Positions 13,444 to 26,219 of a DNA stretch of 64,000 nt are shown here, piece after piece (position 1 is the first letter of the stretch; every line of letters starts with the position of its first letter). Location: positions 212,001-276,000 of the forward strand of contig CAJNDS010002499.1 in NCBI GenBank assembly GCA_905221605.1. Reading direction: 5' to 3'. A program made the translations under genes and the position numbers. The notes under the pieces were generated by a model, which ran no database searches, was not told where the DNA came from, and was given only the letters and a program-made list of their open reading frames with translations. Origin of the DNA: Symbiodinium natans. Its lineage: Eukaryota > Sar > Dinophyceae > Suessiales > Symbiodiniaceae.

Positions 13444-16400
13444 CTGGATCTGGCCGACACACTCTCTAAGTACCCAAACAATCTGCCCACCTCACGTGCC
13501 CCCAAAACCCCACGGCCCACTCACCCCCCCTGAGGTCCCGAAGCCTGGGAGCCCCCAAAACAGGAGAGGCCTCTCAGCTCTCCATGAGCAGCTCGCGGAG
13601 TAGGTCGGGCTGAGATCGTCCCAGGCGCTTGAACTGCGTGAAGAGCATGCAGCCCCTGCAGTGGCGGGTTTTGGTGGGATTTCCTGCAGTCCATGCTTGG
13701 AGCTCTTGGGAGAGCCGTTGTTGAGTTCAGAAAAATTTACCAGGGGGCGCTGGGCCTCTCCGGAGATTTCCGAAAGACTGGTGGATTCATCGATTGTGTG
13801 TGACTGAAGGCCACTACATGGCTTTTGTCGTTGGAAGGCACATAGAAAGGGGTCGTGGTTAAACCGGGCGCTGCCGTAGAAAGACAACACTGCAAGCCAC
13901 AAGCCATGCCCCACAACGTGGACCCAAGCCCTATAAACTTCTAAAACCTCCTGAAACCATGAAAACTTAAACTCATCTCTACATACCCGAGTCTTAAACC
14001 CTAAACCCTAAACCCTAAACCCTAAACCCTGAATCTTAAACCCAGCCAGGGCACACGAGCAGGGCCAGGGATGCGATGCCTGCCACGGCCCAGAGCTGAA
14101 GCTCCGGCAGCACCTGTAGCGATGGGATTCCTCTTGCTTTTTAAGGGGATCTCAAGGGTGTGGCAAGCCATTGAGGACATTTAGGACATGAGGCTCATGC
14201 ATGCTCATGCCCAGAGACCATCTCACTCGGCTTTCTGTTGATGTTCCTTGGGCCTTGCAGCTGATGAAAGCTTCATGAGCTTCGGCTATCCTGGCCATAA
14301 GCCCCCATACCCTTGAATCCTGATTCGAAGTCCTGGATCCTGAACCGCTCCCCGCGTCCGGCACGAGCCTTCCAATGGGCCATGAAGACTTTGGTGCTGT
14401 GCCAGTGGCCCAATGTTTCCTCAAAGCTAGAAAATAGATCGATGCTTGGGCTGGGGTACATGAGTGGGTTTCGCGTCGATGCCGAAAGCTCAGTGCATGA
14501 TCGAGGGTGGTGTGTTGGGTAGGTATGTCTCTTCGGGCCTGACGACCGTTTTGCTTACAGTCGAACAACGTCCTTTTCGAAGGAACAACGGGTTTTTTTC
14601 ATTTGCGCTCCACAGCCCATCGATTTCAGGTTCCTCTGCAAACTTCATGACCGGCGAGCAAGACGTGTCTCAGAGTCTGGGAGCCCTTTGCGAGCCCCAA
14701 TTCAAAGGAACGTTGAGGCTTCAGGGGAACAATTCCTTAGCAAACTCAATTCCCTGAAGCCCTATGCTCAAGCCTTTCCGAACATTGCTCGACGACTTGG
14801 GTACCAAGACAGCAAACAAGTGTGGAACAACGCTCAACGCCTGGATTTTCGCGCGAGGCAATGCTGCGCAAGCCCCACGTGGAATCATGGCAGTTCTTTA
14901 GAAGGACTATCTGCAGTTGGGCGGCAGTGACCCGCTGCACCGCTGTGGGGGCGTAGCCTGGGCCCAAGATGTGCAGCGTGGCTCGTCACCAGGACATGCA
15001 CGTAGGTTTCTGCGACCCGCCCACCCTCCGATCAGCCTCTCACGACATGATCAACCCGTCTCTCCTGTGCAATGACCTGTCTCTAAACATACTCTCAGCC
15101 CGCGTCACACCCCTGTACTGTTGAATCTTCCTTGCATATCGGCTTTGAGGCACAGAAGCTATCCAGGTCTCCCGAGCTCATGTGGACGCAGGGCACGCCA
15201 GAACGTCTTTCAACTCCCCCCGAAGAAGCTGGCGTTTTGGTAGTATCGTTTCTTGTGGAATCCCGTACGCGCGGACAAGCAACCCACACGAGTTGAAAAC
15301 CACAGGAATCAGGGGGCTCATGCCCTGGAAAAACAGCCAAAGCACGACATTCTCAACTCCTCCCTAAAAGGCCTCCCCAATTAGGCCTCCCAATTGAAGG
15401 GCCCCGCAGGCACAGGCGAGAAACAAGCCCCGAATTCAGACCCCTACACCCTACACTTCATTCAGTCCGCGGCTTCTGAACCCGAAAATGCAGACTTCAC
15501 GCCTCCAAGCCCCGAAACTCATCGACTGTACCTGCCCACATCTGCCAAATGCTGGCAAGGGACGGTAGCCCAGCACTAGCGACAAAGCCTGCAGTGAACT
15601 CCGGATCCTTGAGCAATCTTGCAACTGTTGCAGCTGCAGGCGGAGTCAGCGGAACAAATGTAACATGGGCCTGCGGACCTAAACGGCGTTGTCCGCGGAG
15701 TTTTTTTCGGAGTTGCCGTGGCTGCGGCAACCAAAGTGCCACGGAGCCCCCGGCAACAGGAACATCATGCAACCTCATGGAACCTCTTATGCGGTGCTGG
15801 TCTCTTGGGTCGTGGGAACCGAGTCACCGAACATAAAGCTCATCTTCAAGACCTGCAACCCGTGTCCGGAATCGGTGAGCCCTGCTCGAAAGCCCCTGGC
15901 CCCAAACTGACCAGCAGATCTAGGGAGCTCCTAAGGCATCAGCCTTGCTCTCTGAGGCAGCTTCGAGGCCTGTTTTATTGGGGGGGCTTGTAAGGGCTTT
16001 AAAAGGAGAATATGCACATGGCCAATTTGAAGCTGCGGGACACCACGAAGACGGCGCCCCTGAAGGGCCTCCTGGCAGATGTGCAGCATGCCCAGATGTG
16101 CCCCGAACTTACCCTTACAGCATGCATGTCGTGCCGAATTTGTGACGGGCAAGATTCGGCAAGGGCATGCCGGGAAAGCTGCCCAAAACCCCTAAAATGG
16201 CGGGGGGTAGACTCGGGTAGACGCAGCAAAACACAAGGTGGCCGGAGTGGTCGCTCTTTAAGAGCAAGAGTCAGACTTTAAGAATAAACCCCACGGACTT
16301 CACAAAAACATATCTAAGGTTTCGATTTCTTGGGGTGCCCCTCTCAACCCAAGAATCCCGAAGCTGCAAGCCCTGCCGACTGGTGTCCATGCAGTTGCAC

Positions 16401-17102
16401 TCGGGCTTGTCACAGCTTAGGGAATCTCACGATGCAAACGAGTGCCGAGGACACTCACTAAGCCTGTCATGCCTGAAACTGCAAGTTCCACTCCTAAACT
16501 CGAAAAGCCTCCGAGCCCGAACCCAACTGATTACGCGCGACTTTCTTGATGTCCTGAAGTACACAACAGTCCCAAACATGTAGAAGGCACTCCAAACATC
16601 AAGGCGCTAAGCGGCCCAAGCGGTCCAATGGGGAACAAGGACAACACCACGACGACACCGTGACAACCCCTGCTCCCTGAAACCTAAGCCCGACTCAACC
16701 CCACTGGAAACCACCCCACACGTCGGAACAAGTCGGAGAGGCAGGAAGAACTCACCAGCGTTGCGGTTGGCCCTGGTTTCTGCGGAGAGCAACAAAGGAA
16801 GTCTCTGACGCTTCAGAGGGTTGAAGGTCCTGATAGAAAATCCTCGAGTGTTGGGTTTTCAGAAGGGATTGCGTATGGGTAGTTGTGAAGTCACGCTTAC
16901 TGAAGACACTGACCTACGAGCCTAACGAGCCACTCTCTTTTCAAGCCCCTGAGCTTCTGCATTCACGGGGGGAGGCTTCGAGGCCCTGGCAGAAAGTAAT
17001 CCCGCAGCTCGTTGAAGGGCGCCGCCTCAGGCCAGGGGGTTTGCAGGCTCTTGGATGCACGTTTCAATGTGTCCAGGTTTAATTCAAAGAGCCTCGGGCT
17101 TC
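13444..17102. other. host DNA without recognisable genes
   Basis: Only short overlapping frames and one telomere-like tract (13992-14043). No domain, tRNA or rRNA pattern was recognised. Confidence 0.5.
13992..14043. repeat. interstitial CCCTAAA telomere repeat
   Basis: About five CCCTAAA units in tandem, then CCCTGAA and CTTAAAC variants. Confidence 0.9.
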
Positions 17103-17199
17103 GGTGGTGGTGGTGGTGGTGGTGGTGGTGGTGGTGGTGGTGGTGGTGGTGGTGGTGGTGGTGGTGGTGGTGGTGGTGGTGGTGGTGGTGGTGGTGGTG
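17103..17199. repeat. (GGT)n trinucleotide microsatellite
   Basis: About 32 uninterrupted GGT triplets. The apparent Gly- or Trp-only frames come from the repeat. Confidence 0.98.
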
Positions 17200-17330
17200 C
17201 TATGAGCAGCACGGGCGTTATAGGCATCCTGGCGGCTCATCCTTGCCACTGTCCGCACTTGCGGCCGTGCTCTGACAATTTTACAGTCTCGCTCGTGAAC
17301 CCCTTGCCACAGCCTGGGCCTTTGCTCCGG

Positions 17331-17665
17331 GTTTAGGATTGTTCATGTTGGGGTTTTGGGTTTCGGTTAGGGTTTGAGGTTAAGAGGGGTTTCAAGAGTC
17401 CTTTAGGGTTTAGAGTTCAGGTTTAGGCTCTTCAGGGTTGGGGCTTCGGGCTTCAGGGAGGGTTTAGGTTTAACCTTAGGGTTTACGATTCGGGGTTGTC
17501 AGAGGCTGAGGGTTCAGATTAGTGTTCCGTTTAGATTTCGGTTTGGGTTTCGAATGGGATTTGGGGTATTGAGGTTTACGGTTTAAGAGTGGCTTAGGTT
17601 CCAGGGTTCCGATCTTTGGGCCTTATTGTTTCGGGATTGGGTTTCGGTTAGGATTTCGGGTTGAG
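17331..17665. repeat. degenerate TTTAGGG-like field
   Basis: G/T-rich plus strand made of decayed GGGTTTAGG, GGTTTCGGG and GGTTTAGGTT words over more than 300 bp. It looks like an eroded telomere-type array; no gene seen. Confidence 0.7.
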
Positions 17666-18880
17666 TTACAAAGAACATGAACGGGAACAAGCGATGAGAA
17701 TTTGCGGACACAAACAAGGGGTGAACCTCCTTCTCACCCATTCTTGAGAAGGCAACGCCATGGCGTCTAGCATACCTAAGAACTACATGCCATGTTCACT
17801 AAGCCCAGCCAAGCATCTTAGCTCCCAGACCCCATGATGACTACTGCTCCCACAACATCCCACACCACTCCACCATGACGCGCAGGCCAAGCTGCCAAAA
17901 GGCACGAAGCGAACACTGTCCAGAATAGAACCTCACTTTTTGTGCAAGGCTTCGGGGTTCAAGAGTGTCTTTACAGGGTCTGGGGTTTTGCGCTCAGGGC
18001 TGTGTTCAACAAGTCCACAGCATGCGCCAGCTGACCTTTACACACCGAAGCACACTTGTCTCTGTAGTATCTCTCATCTACCTTGAAAGCCCAGTGATTA
18101 GCCAGGGATACGAAGCTATACCCTCCCATCCATCTGGTAAGGCTCAGGCCATCTCACCGGTGTACGTGCTCGCGATGTAGGCCTTTGCACAAGGGATGTT
18201 GAGGAACACCCGATCGCACTCGGAACTCTTCTCTGGAGAGTGCAGCTTGGATGCGATTTTCGACGGGGAACCGGGCAACAGGATCCGAGATACCGATTGG
18301 GCCCTGCTCCTGGAACTGGTGACTCTTCAACCTGCCTCAACACCGCAAAACCCGGAACCCATATCTTGGGCTGCTCTCAGCGAGGCCTGGCACTTATGCT
18401 TGTGGTGCTTGTGGCGCTGGGGACGCTGGACTTCGTACGCCGGAGCTTTTTCGAGTGCTGAAGATGCAGGCAGGTGGCTGGCAGAGCCACGCGCGCGACT
18501 GCGTAGACCGTGTCCCGCACGAGGGTGGGCACGAAGGACTGAGTGAATTCAGGGGGGCACATAGACCGAATACATCCTACTTAAAAAACTTTAAGAGCAG
18601 CACACAGGCCGAGCAAACCCCCACAGGATGCCGGAAAAACATGACAACAACCATCGCTGGAACCGCAACCCTCTCTGGGGCAGGGTTGCAAAGGGGCTAA
18701 GTGTTGGTGACTCTCTGTGCGTTGTGCGGCTCTATTCTGTTGAACTCAGTTTAGAGCTCACTTCACTTCACTCATGTGTGCCACATGGCGATGTCATCCT
18801 ACATCGCGAAACCCTCCGGGCACCCCTAAACCCCCCAAACAAGAACACCTCAAAGCCTCTATGGAATCCCCAACTTCCCC

Positions 18881-18925
18881 CCTCCCCCTTGCTCCCCCTT
18901 GCTCCCCCTTGCTCCCCCTTGCTCC
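18881..18925. repeat. 10-bp minisatellite (GCTCCCCCTT)n
   Basis: Three perfect 10-bp copies are flanked by two partial copies. Confidence 0.92.
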
Positions 18926-19379
18926 GAGATGCCCTAAGTGTGCCACCACGGCTGCGGTAGGATCGGTTCGAGGCCTAAGCTTTGCAGCTTGCAGCGGGCA
19001 TGCAAAGAAGAGTGCAAAAGAGAGAATGCAAGGGGCAACAGGGGGGTGAGGCCGGCGGTGAGGCGGAGCTTTCGGGGTCTCATTGTTGGATTTCTTGGCT
19101 TCAACAAGGCCAGGCCTACGACCCTGAGGAGCTTAGCAAATTATGCCGCGCACGACAGCTTTCCCGGAGCAGCAGGCAAAACACAGCAGAACGGTCTGCC
19201 GCGCCTGGAATGACTGAAAGCTCGAAGAAGCTTTTGGGGGGAAGCCTTGGGTCCTTGGGTGGACCCGCTCCCCTCAGCCCCTGGCAGCCATGCGGAAGTT
19301 GGTGAATGGCAGCGTGGCCACGGAGAAGGCCACGGCTGCCAAGGCGGCCCGGGCCAGCGGCGACGTGAAAGACCTTTTT

Positions 19380-19482
19380 CTTACTGTTGCTTAGGGAATG
19401 GGGGAATGAGGTACCCTATGTAATCCCTTAAAGGGAATATGTGGGGCCCCGATTCCCTCATTCCCTGCTAACCAACAGTAAG
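19380..19482. mobile_element. short inverted-repeat element (MITE-like)
   Basis: The ends match as inverted repeats: CTTACTGTTGCTTAGGG... at the left and the complement of CTTACTGTTGGTTAGCAGGG at the right, continuing imperfectly into GGAATGAGG. At about 103 bp with no coding capacity, it fits a miniature inverted-repeat transposable element or a folded hairpin element. I could not define a target-site duplication with certainty. Confidence 0.6.
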
Positions 19483-22400
19483 CTTTGAATGAGCTTGCGG
19501 CTTGCGGGGCGGCTTGCGGAGGGGGGGCTTGCGGGGCCCTTTGAAGCCACCCTACTTCTGATGAAAAGTCCAGTATACCCGCTCAGGCAACTCCCCCTTG
19601 GAAGCCGGCAGCAGCTTCGTTGCCAGTGCCCAACACAGCAGGGGCTCGAAAAGAGGGAACTTGATCATCTGCACGCAGAAGCCTCAAGTTGGCTCGGAGC
19701 TGCAGAGGAGCTGCAGAGGCTTCTTTGGCTTTGGGCACTGCACGGACTAAGGCTACAGGGCCCTACGGGCCTAAGGGGGCCCCATGTTCATGGGAGAGTG
19801 CTTCGAAGACTTGGGTATAAGGAGTAACGTAGCACGCTATGATCTATACCCACCCCCTCCCATTCCCTACCTTTCGGAAACTCGTCTGTTGACATAAACA
19901 TCCCATGGGCAGCCAGGGTAAACATGACCGTGAAGCCTCGGACGTAAGAAATACAACGTGGAGAGAGCACAGATTGTGATGAAAAAGAGCTTCTTCCAGG
20001 GATGCGAAAAGCCGGATCAGAGAGGGCCAAAGCAAAGACATCTGCAGCATCTGCAGACATCTTGGGGGCCCCCGGTGTTCCCCGGAAGTTCCCGACCTCT
20101 GAGCCCTCGGCTGACTGCCAGGAAGCAGCGGATCTGGTGCGGCTTGCTGCCGGCGTAAACTCGACGGCGCAGCATGCGATCCTCTGCAGAGGCGCAGGCT
20201 CATGGCGGCCCATGTGTATAAGATGTATGAACTGTGCTTCTGACATGGTACAGGTCACGCAGCATCGGCTTACATCCAGACCCTGAACTCTTCTGGTATG
20301 TTCGGGTTCAGGTCTTCAGGGCTTCGGGTCTCAGGGCATAGAATTGTCGGGCGCTGGTTCAGAAAGATGATGCGAATGTCACGCACAACTGAAATCTGTG
20401 ATTCTGCAAGAGTCTGCAAGGGCAGCAAGAGCGACGAAGGGGCCAATAAGGGGCCTCGCACTCCTCCCCGGATTTAACTTGGCCTGAACACCTTGAAAAC
20501 ACAAAAAACCTCAAGAGGGTGCCCCTTCTACTAAGCCACGAACTCCATCTCAAAACCCACCCCGCGAAGCCTAAACCTCTAGGTTCCAACCCCAACACCG
20601 GCAATTTCAACCCCCAAACCATGAAGCCCACAAATCCGACATGCACAAAATACCAGAAGCCCCATAACTAAGCTTCAACGCTCGCGCTCGGCCTTCAAGG
20701 GGTCCACGACAGCACTTAAAACGGCCATGACCTCACGAATTGAGTCAACCCAGGGTTCAAGAATCAACACACTTTACCTTCACCAGCAAATGCAAGCTTC
20801 AAGACATTTGTTGCAAGGTTTCCTCTGCAGGAAGACATAAGCAGAACGGCGGCGAAGCTGAGGTGAAACGATGACAGTCTCAAGGTTGCTCAGGAAGCTA
20901 CCCTTGTACAAGTAGAGCCACAGCTTCCTTATCTTGGACCGCTGTAGTGTGAGGCATGCAAAAACAACCAAGCCACTGGGCCGCGGGGCGAAAGCTTATG
21001 CTATTTCTTGAAGGGGCACGGCGCTTAAGCACAAGATGCAATTCAATTTCACGTTTGCTCACGGCACATTTTGCATCTTCACACTTTCGGCTGAAACAGT
21101 TGGTGTTGCTTTGTTTCGCAGGTGCCCTGTCTTCACCGCACATGGACTGCTTGTTCGGACAGCCTTTATCTTTCTTTTGCTGGCCCTGCTTGTGTTGTTT
21201 GCCTTCGTGGGTTCCTCTTCTGCTTCACCGCGATGTCTGTTTTGCCCATCCCGCCCGCGTTATGGCGTGTTTCTATCTATGCTGCCTGTGATGCTGCAGA
21301 ATTCAAAGCCTGGGGCCTACCCTGAGACCCAGCATAGCAAAACCAATCGGGTTTTACGGTTTTCGGGTGTAAGGAGTTTCGGATTTTGGGCTCAGGGCCC
21401 CGCTGCTACCGGGCATAACATATCTTTTGAACCCAAAGCACAAGCTGGGGGGGGGGGGGAACTGAATCAGAAGGGGGATGTGCGGAGAGGGGAGGGCAGG
21501 GGCGACAGAAACGGCGGCATAACTCAGGGGCACTAGAGCACAAGAACGAGGATAGTACTTAGGAGAGAGGACTTGGAACGGCTTTTGGGGCACAGGAGAA
21601 GAAGAAAAAAAAAAACGTACAACATGAGAACCAAATCCGTTTTTGTTATGGTACACTCCTGAGAAGACTTGACGGAAGTATGCCAACGCACGGGGCACAA
21701 CATGGCGCAACAATGTCACTGTCCGTGCCCTTGTGGCCTCAAATCCGGACTGGCTTAGGACTCAGAATGCATCCATGGGATTTGGGCGGCAAAGGGGGCT
21801 AAAATTCAAGGCCCCAAGGCCCCCAAAGAAAGGCCCCGGGGGTCCCGGCCACTGCGGCCACCACGCCAGCACCGGCGGCTGAGCGGACGCTGTGGGTAGA
21901 GAGCTCCTTCAGTAGCTGACCTGCCGCAGCTTTTATTGGGGACTATGAGATTGCTGCTTGACTGGGATTTGGGGCTTGAGTCCCCCGAAGTGCCCTTGAG
22001 CCCCAACAGCCCTGTTTTCTAAGACTCAAACTCCCTATCCAAGCCCCAAACACCCGAAACACCCTCTCAACCATACAAGCAACAGCCAGCATGTTCAAGG
22101 TCTGTTAGGTTTTAGAGGCCCAACCTTAAAACCCTTCTGTTCCGTTCTCTCCCTTCTTGCCCAGTTGCCTGCAAAGCTGTGGTGCGCTTGGATCCCGGTG
22201 GGCGACAACGCCGGAGCATTCGCGGCCCGCGGGGCCCTGGGTGCGCTTTGAAAATTGTGATCTCCCCCCTGTATTTCCGATGCGTTTACCCCCTGTCCGT
22301 ATTGTCTGCTAATACGAAAGGCATGGCAAACAGGCACCCCCTTCCATCGCACCACATGTCTCCCCCAAACCTTAGACACAAAGTTGGCGAATTGTGCTTG

Positions 22401-23588
22401 CAAGTCGCATTGTTTGTCGTCGGTTCTCTGTAGAGATTTGCAACTTTCGTATTCCGGCCCCGAACAGCGAAGCATTGGGGGCGTTGAGTCATGCCGCTTA
22501 AGGTTTGGAGCAGGCTCTCTCTCTCTCACTACACATGGCCTTGGCTTGCTCTTTAGATTTGTGGATGTATAACTTAGCTTGCTTGCATGTATGCTGGCTT
22601 CTATTTTACGTAGTTCTACATAATAAGCAGGGGTCCTGAAAAGTCTCTATCTTTCCCTGTCAAGCCCCGTATGTAACAACGCATTTCAACTTCTGAGTGC
22701 TACGCCCACAGAGCGTGTGCGGCTGCTGCTGTCTCACTACTGCCTGCAAGACAGGGCCCCTTGCAGCTTTAGGAGAAAGTGGATTGGGACGGGCGGTTTC
22801 GAGATGTTCGAGGGTATAGGGTTTTAAGTTTCGGGACCTCGGGCTAAACCCCAAATCGTAGACGATTCAAAGCTCGGCTCAGGGAACACCTCGCACGAAA
22901 TTTGGTACCCCCCCACCCCCCCCACATGTTTTTGCATGCTTCAGTTCTTCCCTTGAGTCCTATACTGGTTTTCTAGTAAGGAGGCAGAAATGAGCATTCT
23001 AGACCTATTCAAGGCTCGGATGACCAAGGAAAATGAGAAGCTTCCGGAAGTTGTTATTTTCTCTATATGCGACCTTGCAACGCATCATTCAACACAAGTC
23101 ACGCATCACCCGCTTTTGAAATTCTGTTCGGTAGAGCCCCTCCTCAACCCGCAATATCCTGAATATCCCTTTGACTCTGGTGCCTGTCTGGCCGCCGGCG
23201 GTGTGTTCCTCGGGTCCGGTCCCGGACCCAACCTTGCGCAGATGGCTTTGAAGGGGGAAGAGGGGGAGGGCCTGCAGATTTGCGTGAGTTTCTTCTCACT
23301 TCCATCGGGCTTTGTGGCAAGCGATTTCCATTGTCTTCCCCGCAGGCGATGATTGTGAAACCAATTTTTTCTGCCGAGTTCGTCTCGTCCTGGGGGCATG
23401 TCTGTCTGCAGGTTGTGAGCAACGTATGCAAAGGTTTCGATGCCCGCGAACTCCGTCCGCGCGGAATATGAAGGTTTTGAACAGCAGGGGTTCCCACTTT
23501 GCCAAGCCCCTCCTCTCCCCAACAGGCCCCTTGAAAGGCCAAGAGGGAGAAGTGCGTGTTCCAAAGGCAGGGAGGGAGAGAAAGAGAG

Positions 23589-23591
<3 letters not shown>

Positions 23592-23631
<40 letters not shown>

Positions 23632-23719
23632 AAGCAAAAAAACATAATAATCATACTAATTCTAAGATTAACAATAATAATAATTACAATAATAATAGTA
23701 ATAATAATGATAATGAAAC
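23592..23719. repeat. (GA)n microsatellite followed by AAT-rich tract
   Basis: Pure (GA)n at about 23592-23630, then AT-rich AATAAT/TAATAA units to about 23719. Arg/Glu or Ser/Leu frames across it come from the repeat. Confidence 0.95.
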
Positions 23720-23823
23720 TTTTTGCCTCCGGCCTGGGGACTGCGAAGCCCAGGCCACCGCCAAAGGCCAGGGCCGCCAACCGAATGCGGCGCGCCATAG
23801 GGACCCCTCTCAGGCGCTAGGTC

Positions 23824-23926
23824 TCAGGGTTGAGGGTTCAGGGTTCAGGGTTCAGGGTTCAGGGTTCAGGGTTCAGGGTTCAGGGTTCAGGGTTCAGGGT
23901 TCAGGGTTTAGGGTTTAGGGTTTAGG
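23824..23926. repeat. (TTCAGGG)n to (TTTAGGG)n array
   Basis: About ten TTCAGGG units are followed by three TTTAGGG units. A homogeneous array of a variant unit changes abruptly into the canonical unit. Confidence 0.95.
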
Positions 23927-25657
23927 CCCCTTTGAGGATCATGGGGTGGCGCACTATTTGTGAAACCCTCGAAGGGCACGGTTTCAGATTCATGGCTGTA
24001 GTAGAACTTTGGAGTCTGGGGATCGGAAGCAAGGCTTATATGCTAGCACAAATTGCATTGGCAGCGCCACCTTTCCCCTACATTTGTCTATACATGCGTC
24101 GTACCCCTGGGATGGTCGGGTCTAGGACTTGGGGCTTAAAAGTTCCCCAATTCCACGAACCCAACCTCTATTGGCTCACAGGGCTGCAAGCTCTTTGCGA
24201 AACTGAGAGCCCTGATCCCTCACCACAACCCTACACGTGCAACGCATTGCAACCGTGGGGTCAACGGTCATGGGCTTGCGGCTCTGGGACTCCAGGCTTG
24301 GGAACGGGGCTGCACTCAAAAAACTCACAGAGGAAGCTTGCGGAATGTTCAGTTGGACCTAGCAGAATTTTATCTCGACTCTAAGCATAGAGGTCTGGGT
24401 CCAGAGTGGCTCGGTTGCTAGACATGGAAGCAAAGAATGGAACGGCCACTGAAGCATCTCCAAGAAGCTGTGATTAAGCTGCTAAAGTCTTAAGCCCCAA
24501 CCGCATCACCCTCTGCGAAAAAAGGCTCAATGCGAACGCTTTGCGCGGCCTGTGTTATGCAAAGACGGCGTGGGGACGTCGGGCGGCCACAAACGCTTCG
24601 AGCCGCACGACGAGGTTCGGATTACACGATCAAGTTGGGTTTGAGTCCTAGGCCTTGGGTTGCAGGAGGATGAACCGAAAAAAAGGTCCCAAGTTAACAA
24701 GGGGGGATCTTTGCATCTTCGCAGAACACAAGTTCCCCACCGCAGCCACCACATGTCTCATGATTGCAAGCGCAAGCGTGCTGTATAGAGGTTCACATTA
24801 GGTACACTAGAGGCTTCAGGTTGACTTCCGGCCCGAAAGCCGAGCCCCGGAAGCTTCTTTGGACCATCCGGGCCCCACGGCCAAGGCGGAAGGAGGTGCA
24901 AAAGCCACCTCCGCAGTATGTCAAAGGCCTCGGGGGGCGTAGGGCTGATTTCAAGGGTAGTAGCTCTTTCGTAGTGTTGAGAACCGGTTTTGAGAATGCA
25001 GAGAAAGAGGAAGAGGGAGAGGAAGAGGAAGAGAAAGAGCGGCATGAAAAGCTGGGAGCACGACAGCAAGGCCCTGATAAAGGCACCCGGAATTAAAAAG
25101 AGCACCAACAATTAACATTAAGAACGACATACGTTCACAAGTTCAAACGACAAACCTCCAAACATTGAAAAAACGCGCTTTAAACCTCCAACCAAGAATC
25201 AAGACACCTACGCCGTCCCACGCGGTGGAAGCTCCCCTGAAAAAAGAAAACCCCTAACCCCTGACTTTTGAGGCCCAAACTGCTCGACTTCGGCCGCCTC
25301 GGCCGCGCTCTGCGTGAAACCTTCGGTGGGTGGCGTGCAACGACGTAGCTCCGATGTAGCTCTTCTTTTTGAGATTGTTGACAAAAATGTCCGGGCACAA
25401 CTGCCCGGCCCAGCGAGGCCTGACCCTTGAAATTTCCTCGTCTGTTGCAAGTCTGGCTGTAAGTGGCACCCGAAGGCCGAAGACCCCAAGCATCCCCCAA
25501 ACGTTTTTTAGCGTCCCAAAGCATCCCAGAAAAGGCCCACACCTGTGGGACCACAAAAGGCCCCCCTAAGCTGCAGCCTGCACCGGCCGCGGTGGCGGAC
25601 AAGGCTTGCCGTCGGCCTCTAAGGGGGCGTGCGAGGGGGGGAGGGGGGGGGAGGGGG
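23927..25657. other. host DNA flanking the provirus on the left
   Basis: No recognisable gene. Its end, 25630-25657, is a G-rich run with single A or C interruptions that abuts the left TIR and appears to be the integration target. Confidence 0.5.
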
Positions 25658-25992
25658 AAAAAATAGTAAATAGGGGGTTCCTAGGGTTCAGGCCTTCAGG
25701 CGCTGGGGTCAACACCTCACCATCTTCATTATTCACATCACATCATTTTCACCATCATCATCTTCTTCATTCTACATCATTATTTCCATCTCATTCGTTT
25801 TATGGGAGGGGTTTCTGGGGTTTCATCATGAAATCATCAGTTTTAAGTACATTCACCCTAAAATTTCATCACATGTAGTCATCTCATTCATTATTTTCAT
25901 CATAATTTCAGGGATTATCATAATTCCTAGGTTTCTGGGGAGTTTGACCTTCTAATGTTTTATCAAATATTCATAATAAGTTTTATTATGAA
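25658..25992 (+). repeat. left terminal inverted repeat (335 bp)
   Basis: Starts AAAAAATAGTAAATAGGGGG. It matches the reverse complement of 46619-46953 over its whole length with no difference that I could find by eye. Weaker similarity continues to about 26035 (GGGGTTTT, GTCTTGAAG, TTTTAGGTT), pairing with about 46576-46618. A CA/TC-rich part gives His-rich frames that are not genes. Confidence 0.97.
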
Positions 25993-26219
25993 TGTTCGTT
26001 GGGGTTTTTGGTCTTGAAGGTTAGGGTTTTAGGTTATAGGCGCGCCTTGGCTTCTTCGTCTTCATCAACTTCCACATCTACACAGGTGCAACAGACATGT
26101 TTGAGTATGCAGTTCTCGCTTCTTCAGTGGACAACTTGTTGGTTTGAAAGAATTAAATATCCAGAGCGATTTTACAATCTCAAACGTTTCGCCCCTTTCT
26201 TCGTGCACTTTAGTGTGCA
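25993..26219 (+). promoter_or_regulatory. leader between left TIR and first gene
   Basis: The first part holds decayed TIR sequence. Just before the first gene is a short palindrome, TGCAC with a 6-nt loop and GTGCA at 26204-26219, that ends on the ATG of 26220. ACTTTA lies in its loop. It could act as a promoter or a 5'-leader hairpin; this is inference from position only. Confidence 0.35.

Larger units (their letters stand above)
17666..23590. other. host DNA with minor repeats, no recognisable gene
   Basis: Apart from the GCTCCCCCTT minisatellite and the inverted-repeat element listed separately, I see only short frames without domain signatures. A frame at 21036-21536 has a hydrophobic stretch near its centre, but its composition and overlaps do not support calling it a gene. 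Confidence 0.5.

Noticed and set aside
17012-17336. Frames with poly-Gly or poly-Trp
   Set aside because: They are produced by the (GGT)n array and have no supporting flanking domain.
21036-21536. 166-codon frame with hydrophobic segment
   Set aside because: Overlaps other frames, includes a poly-G run, and shows no signal peptide cleavage context or family motif.
25606-25878. His-rich frame in the left TIR, mirrored at 46733-47215
   Set aside because: Both come from the same inverted repeat sequence, and their non-TIR parts are unrelated host DNA.
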